From assembly GCA_964370395.1 (NCBI GenBank), contig CAYJIZ010000001.1, positions 1-64,000 on the forward strand: a stretch of DNA of 64,000 bases, in the 5' to 3' direction. Position 1 is the first letter of the stretch. Every line of letters starts with the position of its first letter. The translations under genes and the position numbers were made by a program. This document shows positions 28,658-37,510 of the stretch, one piece after another. The notes under the pieces are model-generated. The model was not told the DNA's origin. It did not search any database and saw nothing but the letters and a program-made list of their open reading frames with translations. This DNA comes from JBGUVL01 sp964370395. Its GTDB lineage: Bacteria; Bacillota_I; Bacilli_A; Erysipelotrichales; Erysipelotrichaceae.

Positions 28658-28879
28658 ATGTTAGATGTATTATTAATGTTAGTTTCAGCTGTTATTATAA
28701 TCCTTTCTCTGTTACAAAGTGGTAAATCAGATGGTATTAGTGGAGCTTTCACAGGGGGCGAAGGACTAAACTTGTTTGCCAATGTGAAAGAGAGAGGAGC
28801 CGAAAAGGTTCTAAGTCGTGTTACATTATTATGCGGAATTATTTTCTTCGTATTAGTAGTGTTAATTAGAATGCAATAA
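28658..28879 (+). CDS. secG: Preprotein translocase subunit SecG
   Basis: A 73-residue protein with two transmembrane helices (about 3-20 and 50-70) joined by the conserved loop LLQSGKSDGISGAFTGG. SecG is the auxiliary subunit of the SecYEG channel. GAGGAGG lies upstream of the ATG. The order secG-rnr-smpB-ssrA is common in Bacillota and supports the call. A hairpin after it probably only partly stops transcription. Confidence 0.92.
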   Translation: MLDVLLMLVSAVIIILSLLQSGKSDGISGAFTGGEGLNLFANVKERGAEKVLSRVTLLCGIIFFVLVVLIRMQ

Positions 28880-28883
28880 CAGA

Positions 28884-28906
28884 AAAGGCCACATGGTCTT
28901 TTTTTA
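28884..28906 (+). terminator. Hairpin between secG and rnr
   Basis: AAAGGCC/GGTCTTT stem (one G-U pair) with ACAT loop and T-run. The ribosome site of rnr follows within 15 bases, so some read-through is likely. Confidence 0.65.
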
Positions 28907-28930
28907 TTCCAATAGATAGGAGGTGGGAAT

Positions 28931-31027
28931 ATGCAATATTCAACAATCATTTTAGATGTGATGTCGTCTCAAAAATACAAGGGATATGATATAGAAGGTT
29001 TTAAATCATATTTCCAAATTCAAGGGAGCAAAGAGTTGACACAATTAATGAAAGATTTAAATGTGTTAGAAGCAGAATATATTATTATGCGCGATCAAAA
29101 TGATCGTTATTTTACGCTTGCACAGATGGACTGTTTTGTCGGTACCTTACGTGCAAACCCCAAAGGATTTGGATTTGTTGAAAATGATGAAATGAGCGTT
29201 TATGCCAATCGTGGTGAAATACGTAAAGTATTAGATGGCGATGAGGTATTAGCAAAAATAATCAAAAACAAAGATGGTAGTGTAGAGTGTGAAATACTAA
29301 AAGTAATCAATCACAGCAAGCAAACCATCATTGGTGTCATTAAGAAAAGAGAAAAGCGTACTTGGTTTTTACCAGATGTGGATATGCCAAATCGACGCTT
29401 CAAGATTACAAACTTAAAAGATTTCAAATTAGTGAATGATACAAAGGTACAATTGTACATTGAAAAGTATGGAAATACTTTAGAGTGTAGTATCTTACAA
29501 ATCATTGGCCACAAGTATGATCCAGGTGTAGATATTTTAAGTATCTTATTGGAGCATGATATTGAACCAACTTTTCCAGCGCAAGTAATGCGCGAAGTAA
29601 ATCGTGTGAGTGATGTCATTTCCGATAAGGAAAAAGTAGGTCGTTTGGACTTAACCCATGAACAGGTTATCACAATCGATGGGGATGACAGTAAAGATTT
29701 AGATGATGCTATCAGTGTTAGTAAAATCGAAGGTGGCTATCGTTTGGGTGTACATATCGCGGATGTATCGCATTATGTACAAGCAGGAAGTGCCATTGAT
29801 GAAGAAGCTTACAAACGTGGAACAAGTGTCTATGTCGTGGATCGTGTAGTACCAATGTTACCACATGCGTTATCCAATGGTATTTGTTCACTTAATCCCC
29901 ATGTGGAGCGATTAACGCTTTCTTGTATTATGGACATTGATGAAAAAGGAAATGTTTTTAATTACCAAATTGCACCGAGTATCATTCGTTCTTGTGAGCG
30001 TATGACATACAAGCATGTGAATAAGATTTTAGATGGTGATAAAAAATTAAAGCAACGTTATGAAGGCATATTCGATATGTTGAAATTGATGGAGAAATTG
30101 TCTCATGTCATTCGTCGTAAACGCAAAGAAAGTGGAAACATCGACTTCAATACACGCGAAAGTAAAATTTTAGTTGATGGCAAAGGAAAAGTAAAAGACA
30201 TCGTTTTAAGAGAACGTGGAGAATCAGAACAAATCATTGAAGATTTTATGATCAGTGCAAACGAATGTGTTGCTGCACATGTAAAATACATGGATTTACC
30301 AAGTATTTATCGTGTTCATGAAGTGCCTGAAGCGAAAAAGATGCGAGAGTTTTCCGCTGTCGCAACAAGTTTAGGATTTAAGTTTAAAGGAGATGTAAAC
30401 CATGTGTATCCAAAACAACTTCAAAAGATGTTAGAAGATGCAAAGGACAATCCTTCTTTTCCAGTTTTATCGACATATATGTTACGAAGTATGCGAAAAG
30501 CACGCTACGATGTGAATTGTTTGGGTCACTTTGGATTAGCGTTAAATGAATATACACATTTTACTTCACCAATTCGTCGTTATCCAGATTTAATCGTACA
30601 TCGTATGTTACGCAAATACTTTTTTGATAGTGTGCAGGATGTAGAAGTAATACACAAAGATATTGAATGGATTGAAGAAGCAGCCGATCACACTTCAAAG
30701 ATGGAACGTAATGCAGTTGAAGCAGAACGTGATGTGGAAGACATGAAGAAATGTGAGTATATGGAAAAATACATCGGTACGAAGTATAATGGTATTGTAA
30801 GTTCAGTGACAAAATTTGGATTGTTTGTGGAACTTGAAAATACGGTTGAAGGATTGGTGCACATTACGAACATGAAAGATGACTACTATCATTATGATGA
30901 TAATAGCAAAGCACTTGTTGGTGAGGTAAGCAAAAAAACATACCGAATGGGACAGGAAGTACGTGTTCGTGTGATTGATGCATCAAAATTTAAAAAACAG
31001 ATCGATTTTGAAATTATTAAGGGGTAA
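28931..31027 (+). CDS. rnr: Ribonuclease R
   Basis: A 698-residue 3'-5' exoribonuclease. The order is an N-terminal helix-turn-helix-like region (1-60), a cold-shock domain (FVGTLRANPKGFGFV), the RNB catalytic domain with DGDDSKDLDDAI (four Asp that bind magnesium, about residue 250) and YTHFTSPIRRYPDLIVHR, then a C-terminal S1 domain (YNGIVSSVTKFGLFVELENT). RNase R degrades structured RNA and, with SmpB and tmRNA encoded downstream, the faulty mRNAs released by trans-translation. AGGAGG precedes the start. Confidence 0.96.
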   Translation: MQYSTIILDVMSSQKYKGYDIEGFKSYFQIQGSKELTQLMKDLNVLEAEYIIMRDQNDRYFTLAQMDCFVGTLRANPKGFGFVENDEMSVYANRGEIRKVLDGDEVLAKIIKNKDGSVECEILKVINHSKQTIIGVIKKREKRTWFLPDVDMPNRRFKITNLKDFKLVNDTKVQLYIEKYGNTLECSILQIIGHKYDPGVDILSILLEHDIEPTFPAQVMREVNRVSDVISDKEKVGRLDLTHEQVITIDGDDSKDLDDAISVSKIEGGYRLGVHIADVSHYVQAGSAIDEEAYKRGTSVYVVDRVVPMLPHALSNGICSLNPHVERLTLSCIMDIDEKGNVFNYQIAPSIIRSCERMTYKHVNKILDGDKKLKQRYEGIFDMLKLMEKLSHVIRRKRKESGNIDFNTRESKILVDGKGKVKDIVLRERGESEQIIEDFMISANECVAAHVKYMDLPSIYRVHEVPEAKKMREFSAVATSLGFKFKGDVNHVYPKQLQKMLEDAKDNPSFPVLSTYMLRSMRKARYDVNCLGHFGLALNEYTHFTSPIRRYPDLIVHRMLRKYFFDSVQDVEVIHKDIEWIEEAADHTSKMERNAVEAERDVEDMKKCEYMEKYIGTKYNGIVSSVTKFGLFVELENTVEGLVHITNMKDDYYHYDDNSKALVGEVSKKTYRMGQEVRVRVIDASKFKKQIDFEIIKG

Positions 31028-31030
31028 TTT

Positions 31031-32176
31031 ATGAAAAAGATAATATTCATTGTATGTTTGTCATTTTTAGTTGGATGTGTATCCAATGAGGAAAGTAACG
31101 AAGGAAAAAAAACAGTTCAAAAACCAGAAAAAGAGGAAGTGTACAACGCTTCGTTTTTGGCGGTTGGTGACAATTTAATTCATGAGGCAATATACTATTT
31201 TAATCGAAATAGCGATGGTAGTTATGCTTTGGATGATATTTATGAACATACCAATGAATATACACAAAATGCAGACTTAGCGTATATTAATTTTGAAACA
31301 ATCGCAGCAGGTAGCGAATTAGGTTTATCCGGATATCCAACTTTCAATGGACCATTTGAAGTGATTGATAGTGTGAATAAAGCTGGATTTGATTGGTTGT
31401 CTGGAGCGAGTAATCATTGTTTTGATCGCGGGGAAGCAGGGATTGTAAGCGAATTGAATTACATTAAGACAAATTATCCACAAATGGAAGTAACCGGAAT
31501 TCATGACAGCAAAGAAGATGCGAGCGAATTAAGTATCTTTAATGTGAATGGATTACGCGTTGGGGCATTAACCTATTCCTATGGATTAAACGGCTTTGTT
31601 TTACCTGAAGGAAAAGAGTACTTGGTTGATTTAATCGACAAAGACAAAATCAAAGCGGACGTAGCAAAGTTAAAAAAACAAAGTGATGTGCAAATGGTAA
31701 GTATGCATTGGGGACAAGAGTATCAATTTAGTCCTAATGAAGAACAAGTAGAACTTGCACAATATTTAAGTGATCTTGGAGTGGATGTGATTATTGGAAC
31801 CCATCCTCATGTTATTCAACCGATGGATTACATCACAGGAAAAGATGGCAATGAAACATTGGTGATGTATTCCCTAGGAAATTTTGTGAGTGCGCAAGAT
31901 GAAAACTATCGTATGCTTGGTGGAATGGCAAAATGGAATATAAGCTACAATAAAACAAAAGATAAAGTAACTTTTGAAAATGTGCAATTCTTACCAACTA
32001 TCATGCAAATTGAAAATAACTTCCATGATTACAAAACGTATACATTAAAAGATTACAATGACACATTGGCTTCTCGTCATACACTAGCAGTGCAAAAAGG
32101 ACAAGATGTATCACGTCAATATTTCATTGATTTAGTAAACGAAGTAATGAATGAAAAGATTGAAATCGTATATTAG
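31031..32176 (+). CDS. CapA-family lipoprotein (PGA_cap metallophosphatase-like)
   Basis: A 381-residue predicted lipoprotein: lipobox FLVGC with Cys at about residue 16, then a CapA (PGA_cap) domain. Conserved segments are FLAVGDNLIHEAIYY, YINFETIAAG, GASNHCFDRG, MHWGQEYQF, IIGTHPHVIQPMD and YSLGNFVS, which correspond to the metal-binding Asp, Asn and His residues of calcineurin-like phosphoesterases. CapA is linked to poly-gamma-glutamate synthesis, but no capBC genes are nearby, so the substrate is unknown. It sits between rnr and smpB, four bases after rnr. Confidence 0.88.
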   Translation: MKKIIFIVCLSFLVGCVSNEESNEGKKTVQKPEKEEVYNASFLAVGDNLIHEAIYYFNRNSDGSYALDDIYEHTNEYTQNADLAYINFETIAAGSELGLSGYPTFNGPFEVIDSVNKAGFDWLSGASNHCFDRGEAGIVSELNYIKTNYPQMEVTGIHDSKEDASELSIFNVNGLRVGALTYSYGLNGFVLPEGKEYLVDLIDKDKIKADVAKLKKQSDVQMVSMHWGQEYQFSPNEEQVELAQYLSDLGVDVIIGTHPHVIQPMDYITGKDGNETLVMYSLGNFVSAQDENYRMLGGMAKWNISYNKTKDKVTFENVQFLPTIMQIENNFHDYKTYTLKDYNDTLASRHTLAVQKGQDVSRQYFIDLVNEVMNEKIEIVY

Positions 32177-32190
32177 TAAGGAGGAAAACA

Positions 32191-32643
32191 ATGTCTTCAA
32201 AAACAGTGGCTTTTAATCGAAAAGCCTACCATGATTATTTTATTGAAGAAGAGTACGAAGCAGGTTTGGTACTTGTAGGAACAGAAATTAAAGCAATACG
32301 TAAAATGTCAGTGCAAATAAAAGATTCGTATGTTTCATTTGTGGATGGAGAAGCTTTTATTAAAGACATGTTTATTCCAAAATACGATTTTGGGAATCGC
32401 TTTAATCATGATGAGACAAGAGTGCGTAAGCTATTGCTTCACAAACATGAAATAAAAAAACTTCATCAAAGAGTGAAGGTACAGGGATATACTATTGTTC
32501 CTTTGTCTTTGTATTTTGTGAAGGGTAATGCGAAGATGAAAATCGCATTAGCAAAAGGAAAGCACTTGTACGATAAGCGTAATAGTGAGAAAGAAAGAAC
32601 TGCAAAACGGGACATGGAAAAAGCGTTGAAACGTTTTGTGTAA
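32191..32643 (+). CDS. smpB: SsrA-binding protein SmpB
   Basis: A 150-residue protein that binds the tRNA-like domain of tmRNA and brings it to stalled ribosomes. Typical segments are NRKAYHDYFIEEEYEAGLVLVGTEIKAIR, SYVSFVDGEAFI, RVKVQGYTIVPLSLYF and the basic C-terminal tail KHLYDKRNSEKERTAKRD. AAGGAGG lies upstream. Its RNA partner is encoded 41 bases downstream. Confidence 0.96.
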   Translation: MSSKTVAFNRKAYHDYFIEEEYEAGLVLVGTEIKAIRKMSVQIKDSYVSFVDGEAFIKDMFIPKYDFGNRFNHDETRVRKLLLHKHEIKKLHQRVKVQGYTIVPLSLYFVKGNAKMKIALAKGKHLYDKRNSEKERTAKRDMEKALKRFV

Positions 32644-32657
32644 TCTTGCTTTTATTA

Positions 32658-32679
32658 ACGTAATATGATAATATTACGT
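32658..32679. repeat. Perfect 9-bp inverted repeat before tmRNA
   Basis: ACGTAATAT-GATA-ATATTACGT lies between smpB and ssrA. It overlaps the likely ssrA promoter (TTGCTT 32646, 17 bases, TAATAT 32669) and has no T-run, so it is more likely an operator or processing hairpin than a terminator. Confidence 0.6.
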
Positions 32680-32684
32680 ATCCT

Positions 32685-33069
32685 GGGGCTGTCAAGGTTT
32701 CGACAGGGAGTTGTCTGGTACAGACTGCAGCCGTGTGATCCACGTAAAAAATCAAACTTAAATTAACTGTAAAAACAAAATTAGCTAACTTCTTTGGTGC
32801 AAACCAAGCAGTAGCTTTCGCTGCTTAATAACCTAACTACTGGTTCGCAGCCATGTGCGTAATGTGTATCTTTCCATGTTGCGTTACGTGTAAGAGCTGA
32901 AAGATAAGGAATGCTAAGGTCTAGTTAGAATTCTCGAAAAAATGTAATAGACACATCATTTATTTATGTTGTTTGAAGCAAATAGATGATTACTAATTCA
33001 AACTAAGCTGTAGATGTTTGTACGTGGGATGCTTTTTGGACAGGGGTTCGACTCCCCTCAGCTCCACCA
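32685..33069 (+). ncRNA. ssrA: Transfer-messenger RNA (tmRNA)
   Basis: Starts GGGGCTGTCAAGGTTTCGAC and ends with a T-arm GGGTTCGACTCCCC and CAGCTCCACCA, with CCA encoded and the acceptor stem GGGGCT/AGCTCC intact. By comparison with B. subtilis, the resume codon is the GTA after ATTAACT. The encoded tag reads VKTKLANFFGANQAVAFAA, followed by TAATAA, with the charged Ala expected before it. The hydrophobic AFAA end is a normal protease degron. Its 3' end is a frequent integration site, and an IS element lies directly downstream. Confidence 0.96.
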
Positions 33070-33145
33070 TTTGAGGTACCAACGATATTTTGAACCCAAA
33101 AACTGGACAATTCAAAATTTCGTTTTTTTATTTGTCGTCTTTTAA

Positions 33146-33172
33146 AAGGAGATTGTAGTCTCCTCTTTTTTT
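33146..33172 (+). terminator. Hairpin with T-run after tmRNA
   Basis: AGGAGA/TCTCCT stem followed by CTTTTTTT. It could end tmRNA read-through or, on the other strand, transposase transcription; distance from ssrA suggests it may belong to the IS. Confidence 0.65.
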
Positions 33173-33177
33173 GATTG

Positions 33178-34317
33178 TTAATCAATCGTTTTAACATAAT
33201 CCATTTCCACTTGGGATGGTGTTTTATACTCTAATGATTGATGCGGTCGTAAATTATTATAGAATTCAATATAATGTTTTACATGGTTTAATAAATCATC
33301 GAAATTTTCAATTTCTTCGACATAGAGTTCTTCCCTTTTCAAACAAGAAAAGAATGACTCAACAACTGCGTTATCATAAGGGGTTCCTGGTTTTGAAAAT
33401 GACTGTTTGATATTTAGTTTTCTCAGTTTTTCACGAAACCCATATTCGGTAAATTGTGAACCTTGATCACTATGGAAAGTTAAATTCTCGCATATAGGTT
33501 TTCTCTTATTGATTGCTTCATCAAATGTATGTACTAAAAAATCTGTACGCAAGTTATCCGCTACTGCATAACTGATGACCTTTCTTGAAAATAAATCAAT
33601 AATTGCACAAATATAAAACTTCTGTGTGTAATCAATATTGAATTGTGTAAAATCACTCACCCATACTTGATTAGGTTGTTTTGGCGAAAAGTCTCGCTTT
33701 AATAAATCTTTAAATTCTGGATTAGCACCATTTTGTGGAATAGAAATGCGTTTTGCCCTTTTCACCCGCTTACATTTTATGTCTAACTCCTTCATTAAAC
33801 GTAACACCCTTTTTTCACTGCAACGATAACCTTCGTTCCTTAATAACGCCGATAATTTTTTAGCACCTAGTTTACCATCGGTTAATGTGAATAATTCAAG
33901 TAGTTTAACTTTGTAGATTTCATCACTTTGTTGGAGTTGTGTTACTTCTACTTTACGGTATAGATGATTTAGAAACGTTCCTTTTTTAACTTCGAGTGTT
34001 TTACACAAAGCATTATGTGCAAACTTGCTTTCTACATTTTTCATTGCTTCTAATCTTTGAGATAATGGGGAAGATTTTACACATTGCGTTTCATCGTAAA
34101 TTTGAACGGTTTGCCTTAATGATTCAACTTCCTTTCGTAGTAGATATATTTCTCTTGCAGAGATGTTAAAGTTACTAATAGGTTGGGGCACGTTATCATT
34201 ACGCCACTGATAAATAGAACTTCGACTAACACCAAACTCCTCAATTAACTTTTTAATGTTTTCACCTCCTTTCAACCTTTTTAAAATTTCATTTCTTGTT
34301 TCTTCTTTAATGGACAT
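33178..34317 (-). CDS. IS3-family transposase, single fused reading frame
   Basis: A 379-residue transposase. The N-terminal helix-turn-helix (KLIEEFGVSRSSIYQWR, about 20-40) is followed by a coiled-coil-like stretch, an HTH_21 region (TDGKLGAKKLSALLRNEGY) and the integrase core. The DDE residues are Asp in WVSDFTQF, Asp in FHSDQGSQF and Glu in NAVVESFFSCLKRE. Most IS3 elements use two frames joined by frameshifting, while here both parts are in one frame. The ATG at 34317 is set by AAAGGAGG; the longer frame upstream lacks one. It appears intact and possibly active. Confidence 0.92.
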   Translation of the reverse strand: MSIKEETRNEILKRLKGGENIKKLIEEFGVSRSSIYQWRNDNVPQPISNFNISAREIYLLRKEVESLRQTVQIYDETQCVKSSPLSQRLEAMKNVESKFAHNALCKTLEVKKGTFLNHLYRKVEVTQLQQSDEIYKVKLLELFTLTDGKLGAKKLSALLRNEGYRCSEKRVLRLMKELDIKCKRVKRAKRISIPQNGANPEFKDLLKRDFSPKQPNQVWVSDFTQFNIDYTQKFYICAIIDLFSRKVISYAVADNLRTDFLVHTFDEAINKRKPICENLTFHSDQGSQFTEYGFREKLRKLNIKQSFSKPGTPYDNAVVESFFSCLKREELYVEEIENFDDLLNHVKHYIEFYNNLRPHQSLEYKTPSQVEMDYVKTID

Positions 34318-34474
34318 ACTTTTTCCTCCTTTGCCAATTAAAAAATCACTACTCAAAATAAAGTAGTGATTTGTAATTATAGCATAGAGAAAAAAACGAT
34401 TATTTTTGGTATAATAAAATTAATGAAAAAGCAAAAACTTGATTATTGTTTTAAAATAAGGAAAGGAAAGTTAT

Positions 34475-36382
34475 GTGGAAAAAGAATATTGGGTAAAATA
34501 TTATAAAAGCAAAAATAATGCATATGGATTTTATATTTCTTATATAGAAGAAATTTTAAAAGATTCAGAATATATATATAGTATGAAAGATATAAATAAA
34601 ATTTTAGAATTATACAACGTTGCCTTGTTTTTAAAAGACTCTCAATTTACAACCTTTTGTAAATCTAGAGGAGTAGAGCTACCGAATAATAATTTTATGA
34701 AAATTATCGGATTAGAATTTTCTAAATTGAATAATGAAAACATACAAGATGTTATAGTAATGGTTGATGTTGATTATGTAGAAGATTTCTTTGAGTTATT
34801 CGATAAATTCAAGTTATACAAAAGAGTCTTGCCTGAAAAATTAAGTGATATATTGAATAATAATTTATATGTTAATTATTTAATGAGATTTAAAAATATA
34901 GTAGTCGCATATGAAGATTATTTATTAAGTGCATTAATCAAGAATGAAATGACTGCTGAAATCATTTTGCATACGATTGAAAGTCGCTTTGTAGAAGATG
35001 ATGAAACGATATATTATCCATCTACTATGAGTGATAGAATTATGAATATCATTTTAAATAACTATATCGATTCGAGCGACTGTAATATTGGATATCTCGA
35101 ATTGATCCATAACACAAAAATTATTGGGGAATTCAAAGTTTATGACAAAACACGTGTCTTAGCCAAAAGAAGATATGACGTTTTATTAAGTGAATTATTA
35201 AATGCTGGAACAAATATTAAATATGGAGTATCTATAGAGTTTAAAAAAAACTTTCCTACAATAGCAGAATTAAAAATGGATGGAACAACTTTGCAAGCAG
35301 TTTATAGTGAAGATTGGATAGAAAACAATTTAGATTTTCCGACTTTACTTAATAATTTTATATATATGTTTAATTTTGTAGATATGACATATAGAATTCA
35401 ACATGTCCGAAAAAAGCATGAAATTTCGCCAATTGAAATGTTTATGGGAATAAAAGGAAAACGTGATTATTTGTTTGGTATAATATTTAAACAAATGCAA
35501 ATGTTAGCACAGATGCAGATGCAATTTTATTATTGGATATTAAAGAAATATAATGTAAGCTTAGAAGAAGTTATTAACTATTTTTTTAATGATTATATTA
35601 AAAACGAATTTAATATAACGGGATTTCGTATCAATTTAAGCGAAAATATACCAGGTTATCTGTTTAAATGTAGGAATATAATATCTGAAATAGACAGTGT
35701 TTTACGGCAATTTATTATATTTATTGAAAACGGACTAGTAGATGACGAAATGCTACAGGTTAGTTCTAGACATATATTTTTTAATGACATTCCTAGTAGT
35801 TGTAGTAAAAAGTATGCTTATTTGAAAGGTGAGGAATACTTTAAAGCAAGTAATTTGTTGTTTTCAAGTCAATCTGGTATACGTTATCATATATTAAATA
35901 AGAAAACTTATAAAAACTTTGTAGATATGATAACTTCTGATGATTGTAGTATTGCTTGTTTTTCAAAATATCATGAAGAAGATATAACTTGGTTAAAAGA
36001 GAAACAGTATATTTATATAGATAATGATGGAATTTTACATTTGGACTCTATGAAAGTAAAACAAATAGCCGATTTTTATTATAACGATGTAATAAATATG
36101 GTTGATAAAAGTAGAGAAGATTATTTATGGTTAGAGGATAGAGAAATGATCTATTATGAAGGGTTACTCTTTGCTGAATGTGAGTGTGATTATTTCGATT
36201 TTATTTTGAATAAATCAAAATACGATAATGGAGCAGATTTAAGAAACAGATATACACATGGAACTCAATCTTTCGAAGAGAAGGAACATGAAACTAATTA
36301 TTTTATTTTTTTGAGAATTCTAATTTTAATTATTATAAAAATGAATGAAGAATTTTTATTGATAGAGAAAAAAATAATATAA
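34475..36382 (+). CDS. Large protein of unknown function with a C-terminal HEPN-like Rx4H motif
   Basis: A 635-residue, Lys/Asn/Tyr/Ile-rich protein that I do not recognise as a whole. The last 60 residues (DLRNRYTHGTQSFEEKEHETNYFIFLRILILIII) carry the LRNxxxHG pattern with an Arg-x4-His spacing, as in HEPN-domain RNases and the C-termini of many defence-associated proteins. Before it, WLKEKQYIYIDNDGILHLD resembles a winged-helix element. No signal peptide is seen. It starts at GTG with GGAAAGG upstream. Codon use is more AT-rich than in the housekeeping genes, consistent with transfer. A defence or abortive-infection role is inference only. Confidence 0.7.
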   Translation: MEKEYWVKYYKSKNNAYGFYISYIEEILKDSEYIYSMKDINKILELYNVALFLKDSQFTTFCKSRGVELPNNNFMKIIGLEFSKLNNENIQDVIVMVDVDYVEDFFELFDKFKLYKRVLPEKLSDILNNNLYVNYLMRFKNIVVAYEDYLLSALIKNEMTAEIILHTIESRFVEDDETIYYPSTMSDRIMNIILNNYIDSSDCNIGYLELIHNTKIIGEFKVYDKTRVLAKRRYDVLLSELLNAGTNIKYGVSIEFKKNFPTIAELKMDGTTLQAVYSEDWIENNLDFPTLLNNFIYMFNFVDMTYRIQHVRKKHEISPIEMFMGIKGKRDYLFGIIFKQMQMLAQMQMQFYYWILKKYNVSLEEVINYFFNDYIKNEFNITGFRINLSENIPGYLFKCRNIISEIDSVLRQFIIFIENGLVDDEMLQVSSRHIFFNDIPSSCSKKYAYLKGEEYFKASNLLFSSQSGIRYHILNKKTYKNFVDMITSDDCSIACFSKYHEEDITWLKEKQYIYIDNDGILHLDSMKVKQIADFYYNDVINMVDKSREDYLWLEDREMIYYEGLLFAECECDYFDFILNKSKYDNGADLRNRYTHGTQSFEEKEHETNYFIFLRILILIIIKMNEEFLLIEKKII

Positions 36383-36398
36383 AAATATATATTTTAAT

Positions 36399-36542
36399 AT
36401 GTGTTACATAAAAGCGTGGAAAGAAGGTGTATCTATCAGAAAAGATATTGATATGTTTATCAATTCAAAATAAGCGGGCGTCAGGAATGGATCGACCACA
36501 CTGTTTGATGAAGAAATTTTGTTGGATGCGTTAGATGAATAA
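36399..36542 (+). pseudogene. Short remnant interrupted by an in-frame stop
   Basis: A single frame reads 24 residues (MCYIKAWKEGVSIRKDIDMF...), one TAA, then 22 more residues (AGVRNGSTTLFDEEILLDAL...) to a second TAA. Both parts look like ordinary protein, so this is probably the tail of a decayed gene. I do not recognise the family. It ends about 100 bases before the ART-like gene. Confidence 0.45.
36472..36488 (+). repeat. GC-richer 17-mer, copy 1
   Basis: AAGCGGGCGTCAGGAAT; one mismatch from the copy at 37794-37810. Stands out against the AT-rich surroundings. Confidence 0.55.
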
Positions 36543-36641
36543 AATCATTGCAATAGATTTTTCGTGAAGGAATGCTAATTGCATGTATATTATGGTTATG
36601 TTTATTGTAAATAATTAATGAAAGTTAGGATAGGAGAATAT

Positions 36642-37172
36642 ATGAAACTATATCATGGAACTTCTTTTTTAGGAGGAAAATCTATACTTTGCGATAGATA
36701 CATTAAAAGTATTGTCAAGAGATTCTATACTCCTGAAAATAATGGAAAGGGTGCTACAACTGACGGGTTTGTATATTTATCTAACGATTTGATCTATGCA
36801 CTTTATTATGGATATCGCCAGAATATAAAAAGTGATCATTTTGAGGTTTATATTTTCCGCGTAGAGATAGACAGAAACAAATTGCTATGTGATGAGGATG
36901 AAATGAAATTAAACAATGTTGATGATAAAAGCATATATCCATACCCTAGTCGGTTGGACTATTCTTTATGTAATTTCAAATCTTGTAGAATAGATGAGGA
37001 TATAAGCTTTGAAAAATATGATGTTGAATACGGTGTAGTTAATTTAGAGGAATATAGAAATAATATTATTCCCATAATAGAAAATATAGGAGAAGTCTAT
37101 ACTGAAGAATACGATTCTTACAATCAACAACAAAAAGAATTGATTGATAATATAAAATGGATTAAACTATGA
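36642..37172 (+). CDS. Putative ADP-ribosyltransferase-fold (toxin-like) protein
   Basis: A 176-residue soluble protein starting MKLYHGTSFLGGKSIL. The N-terminal LYHGTS, the following GFVYLSNDLIYALYYG (about 45-60) and an acidic DEDEMKL (about 90) follow the H-Y-E/D order of PARP-like ADP-ribosyltransferases, including DUF3990-type toxins. Exact family membership cannot be settled by eye. The ATG is chosen because AGGAG lies five bases upstream; an earlier ATG has none. No partner antitoxin gene is intact next to it, although the remnant just upstream could be one. Confidence 0.55.
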   Translation: MKLYHGTSFLGGKSILCDRYIKSIVKRFYTPENNGKGATTDGFVYLSNDLIYALYYGYRQNIKSDHFEVYIFRVEIDRNKLLCDEDEMKLNNVDDKSIYPYPSRLDYSLCNFKSCRIDEDISFEKYDVEYGVVNLEEYRNNIIPIIENIGEVYTEEYDSYNQQQKELIDNIKWIKL

Positions 37173-37510
37173 TAAAGTTAAGACGTACGAACTCATTATT
37201 TTGAATTTACAATATTTTTGTTCCGATATTTTGAAAATATTTAATTCTTTCGGAATAAAGTAGTATACTTTTATTATGAAATAAAATGAAAAAATTATAT
37301 TCAAGTTAACGATAATGTAGCAGATATTTTACATTTGAAAAAAAGGATTTCTCTTTTGTAAATTAAAAGTGTGTGTCAAAATTATACTGTCTAATACAAA
37401 GCACGAGTAATATCAATCTGAGGGTATAAAATAATTGATATAGTGGATTTGTTAAAAAGTTGATTTGCACTTATAAAGGAGTGAATATACTATACGTAAT
37501 ATAGTTACAA
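37173..37510. other. Non-coding AT-rich stretch after the ART-like gene
   Basis: No convincing gene. It contains the palindrome ATATTTTGAAAATAT near 37227 inside a larger TTCCG...CGGAA arrangement, then a TAGTATACT-like box near 37260, which could be the promoter/operator of a lost gene. Confidence 0.35.

Larger units (their letters stand above)
33085..34388 (-). mobile_element. IS3-family insertion sequence (boundaries approximate)
   Basis: The element holds one intact transposase gene. The upstream edge near 34388 is placed where similarity to a second, decayed copy (about 37860-37995) ends. The downstream edge is not defined; I found no clear terminal inverted repeat pair, and a segment AACCCAAAAACTGGAC near 33090 resembles IS3-type ends but has no visible partner. 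It begins within about 20-30 bases of the tmRNA 3' end. Confidence 0.65.

Noticed and set aside
33178..34317. Programmed frameshift in the IS3 transposase
   Set aside because: Both the N-terminal helix-turn-helix part and the DDE part are already in one frame, so no shift is needed.
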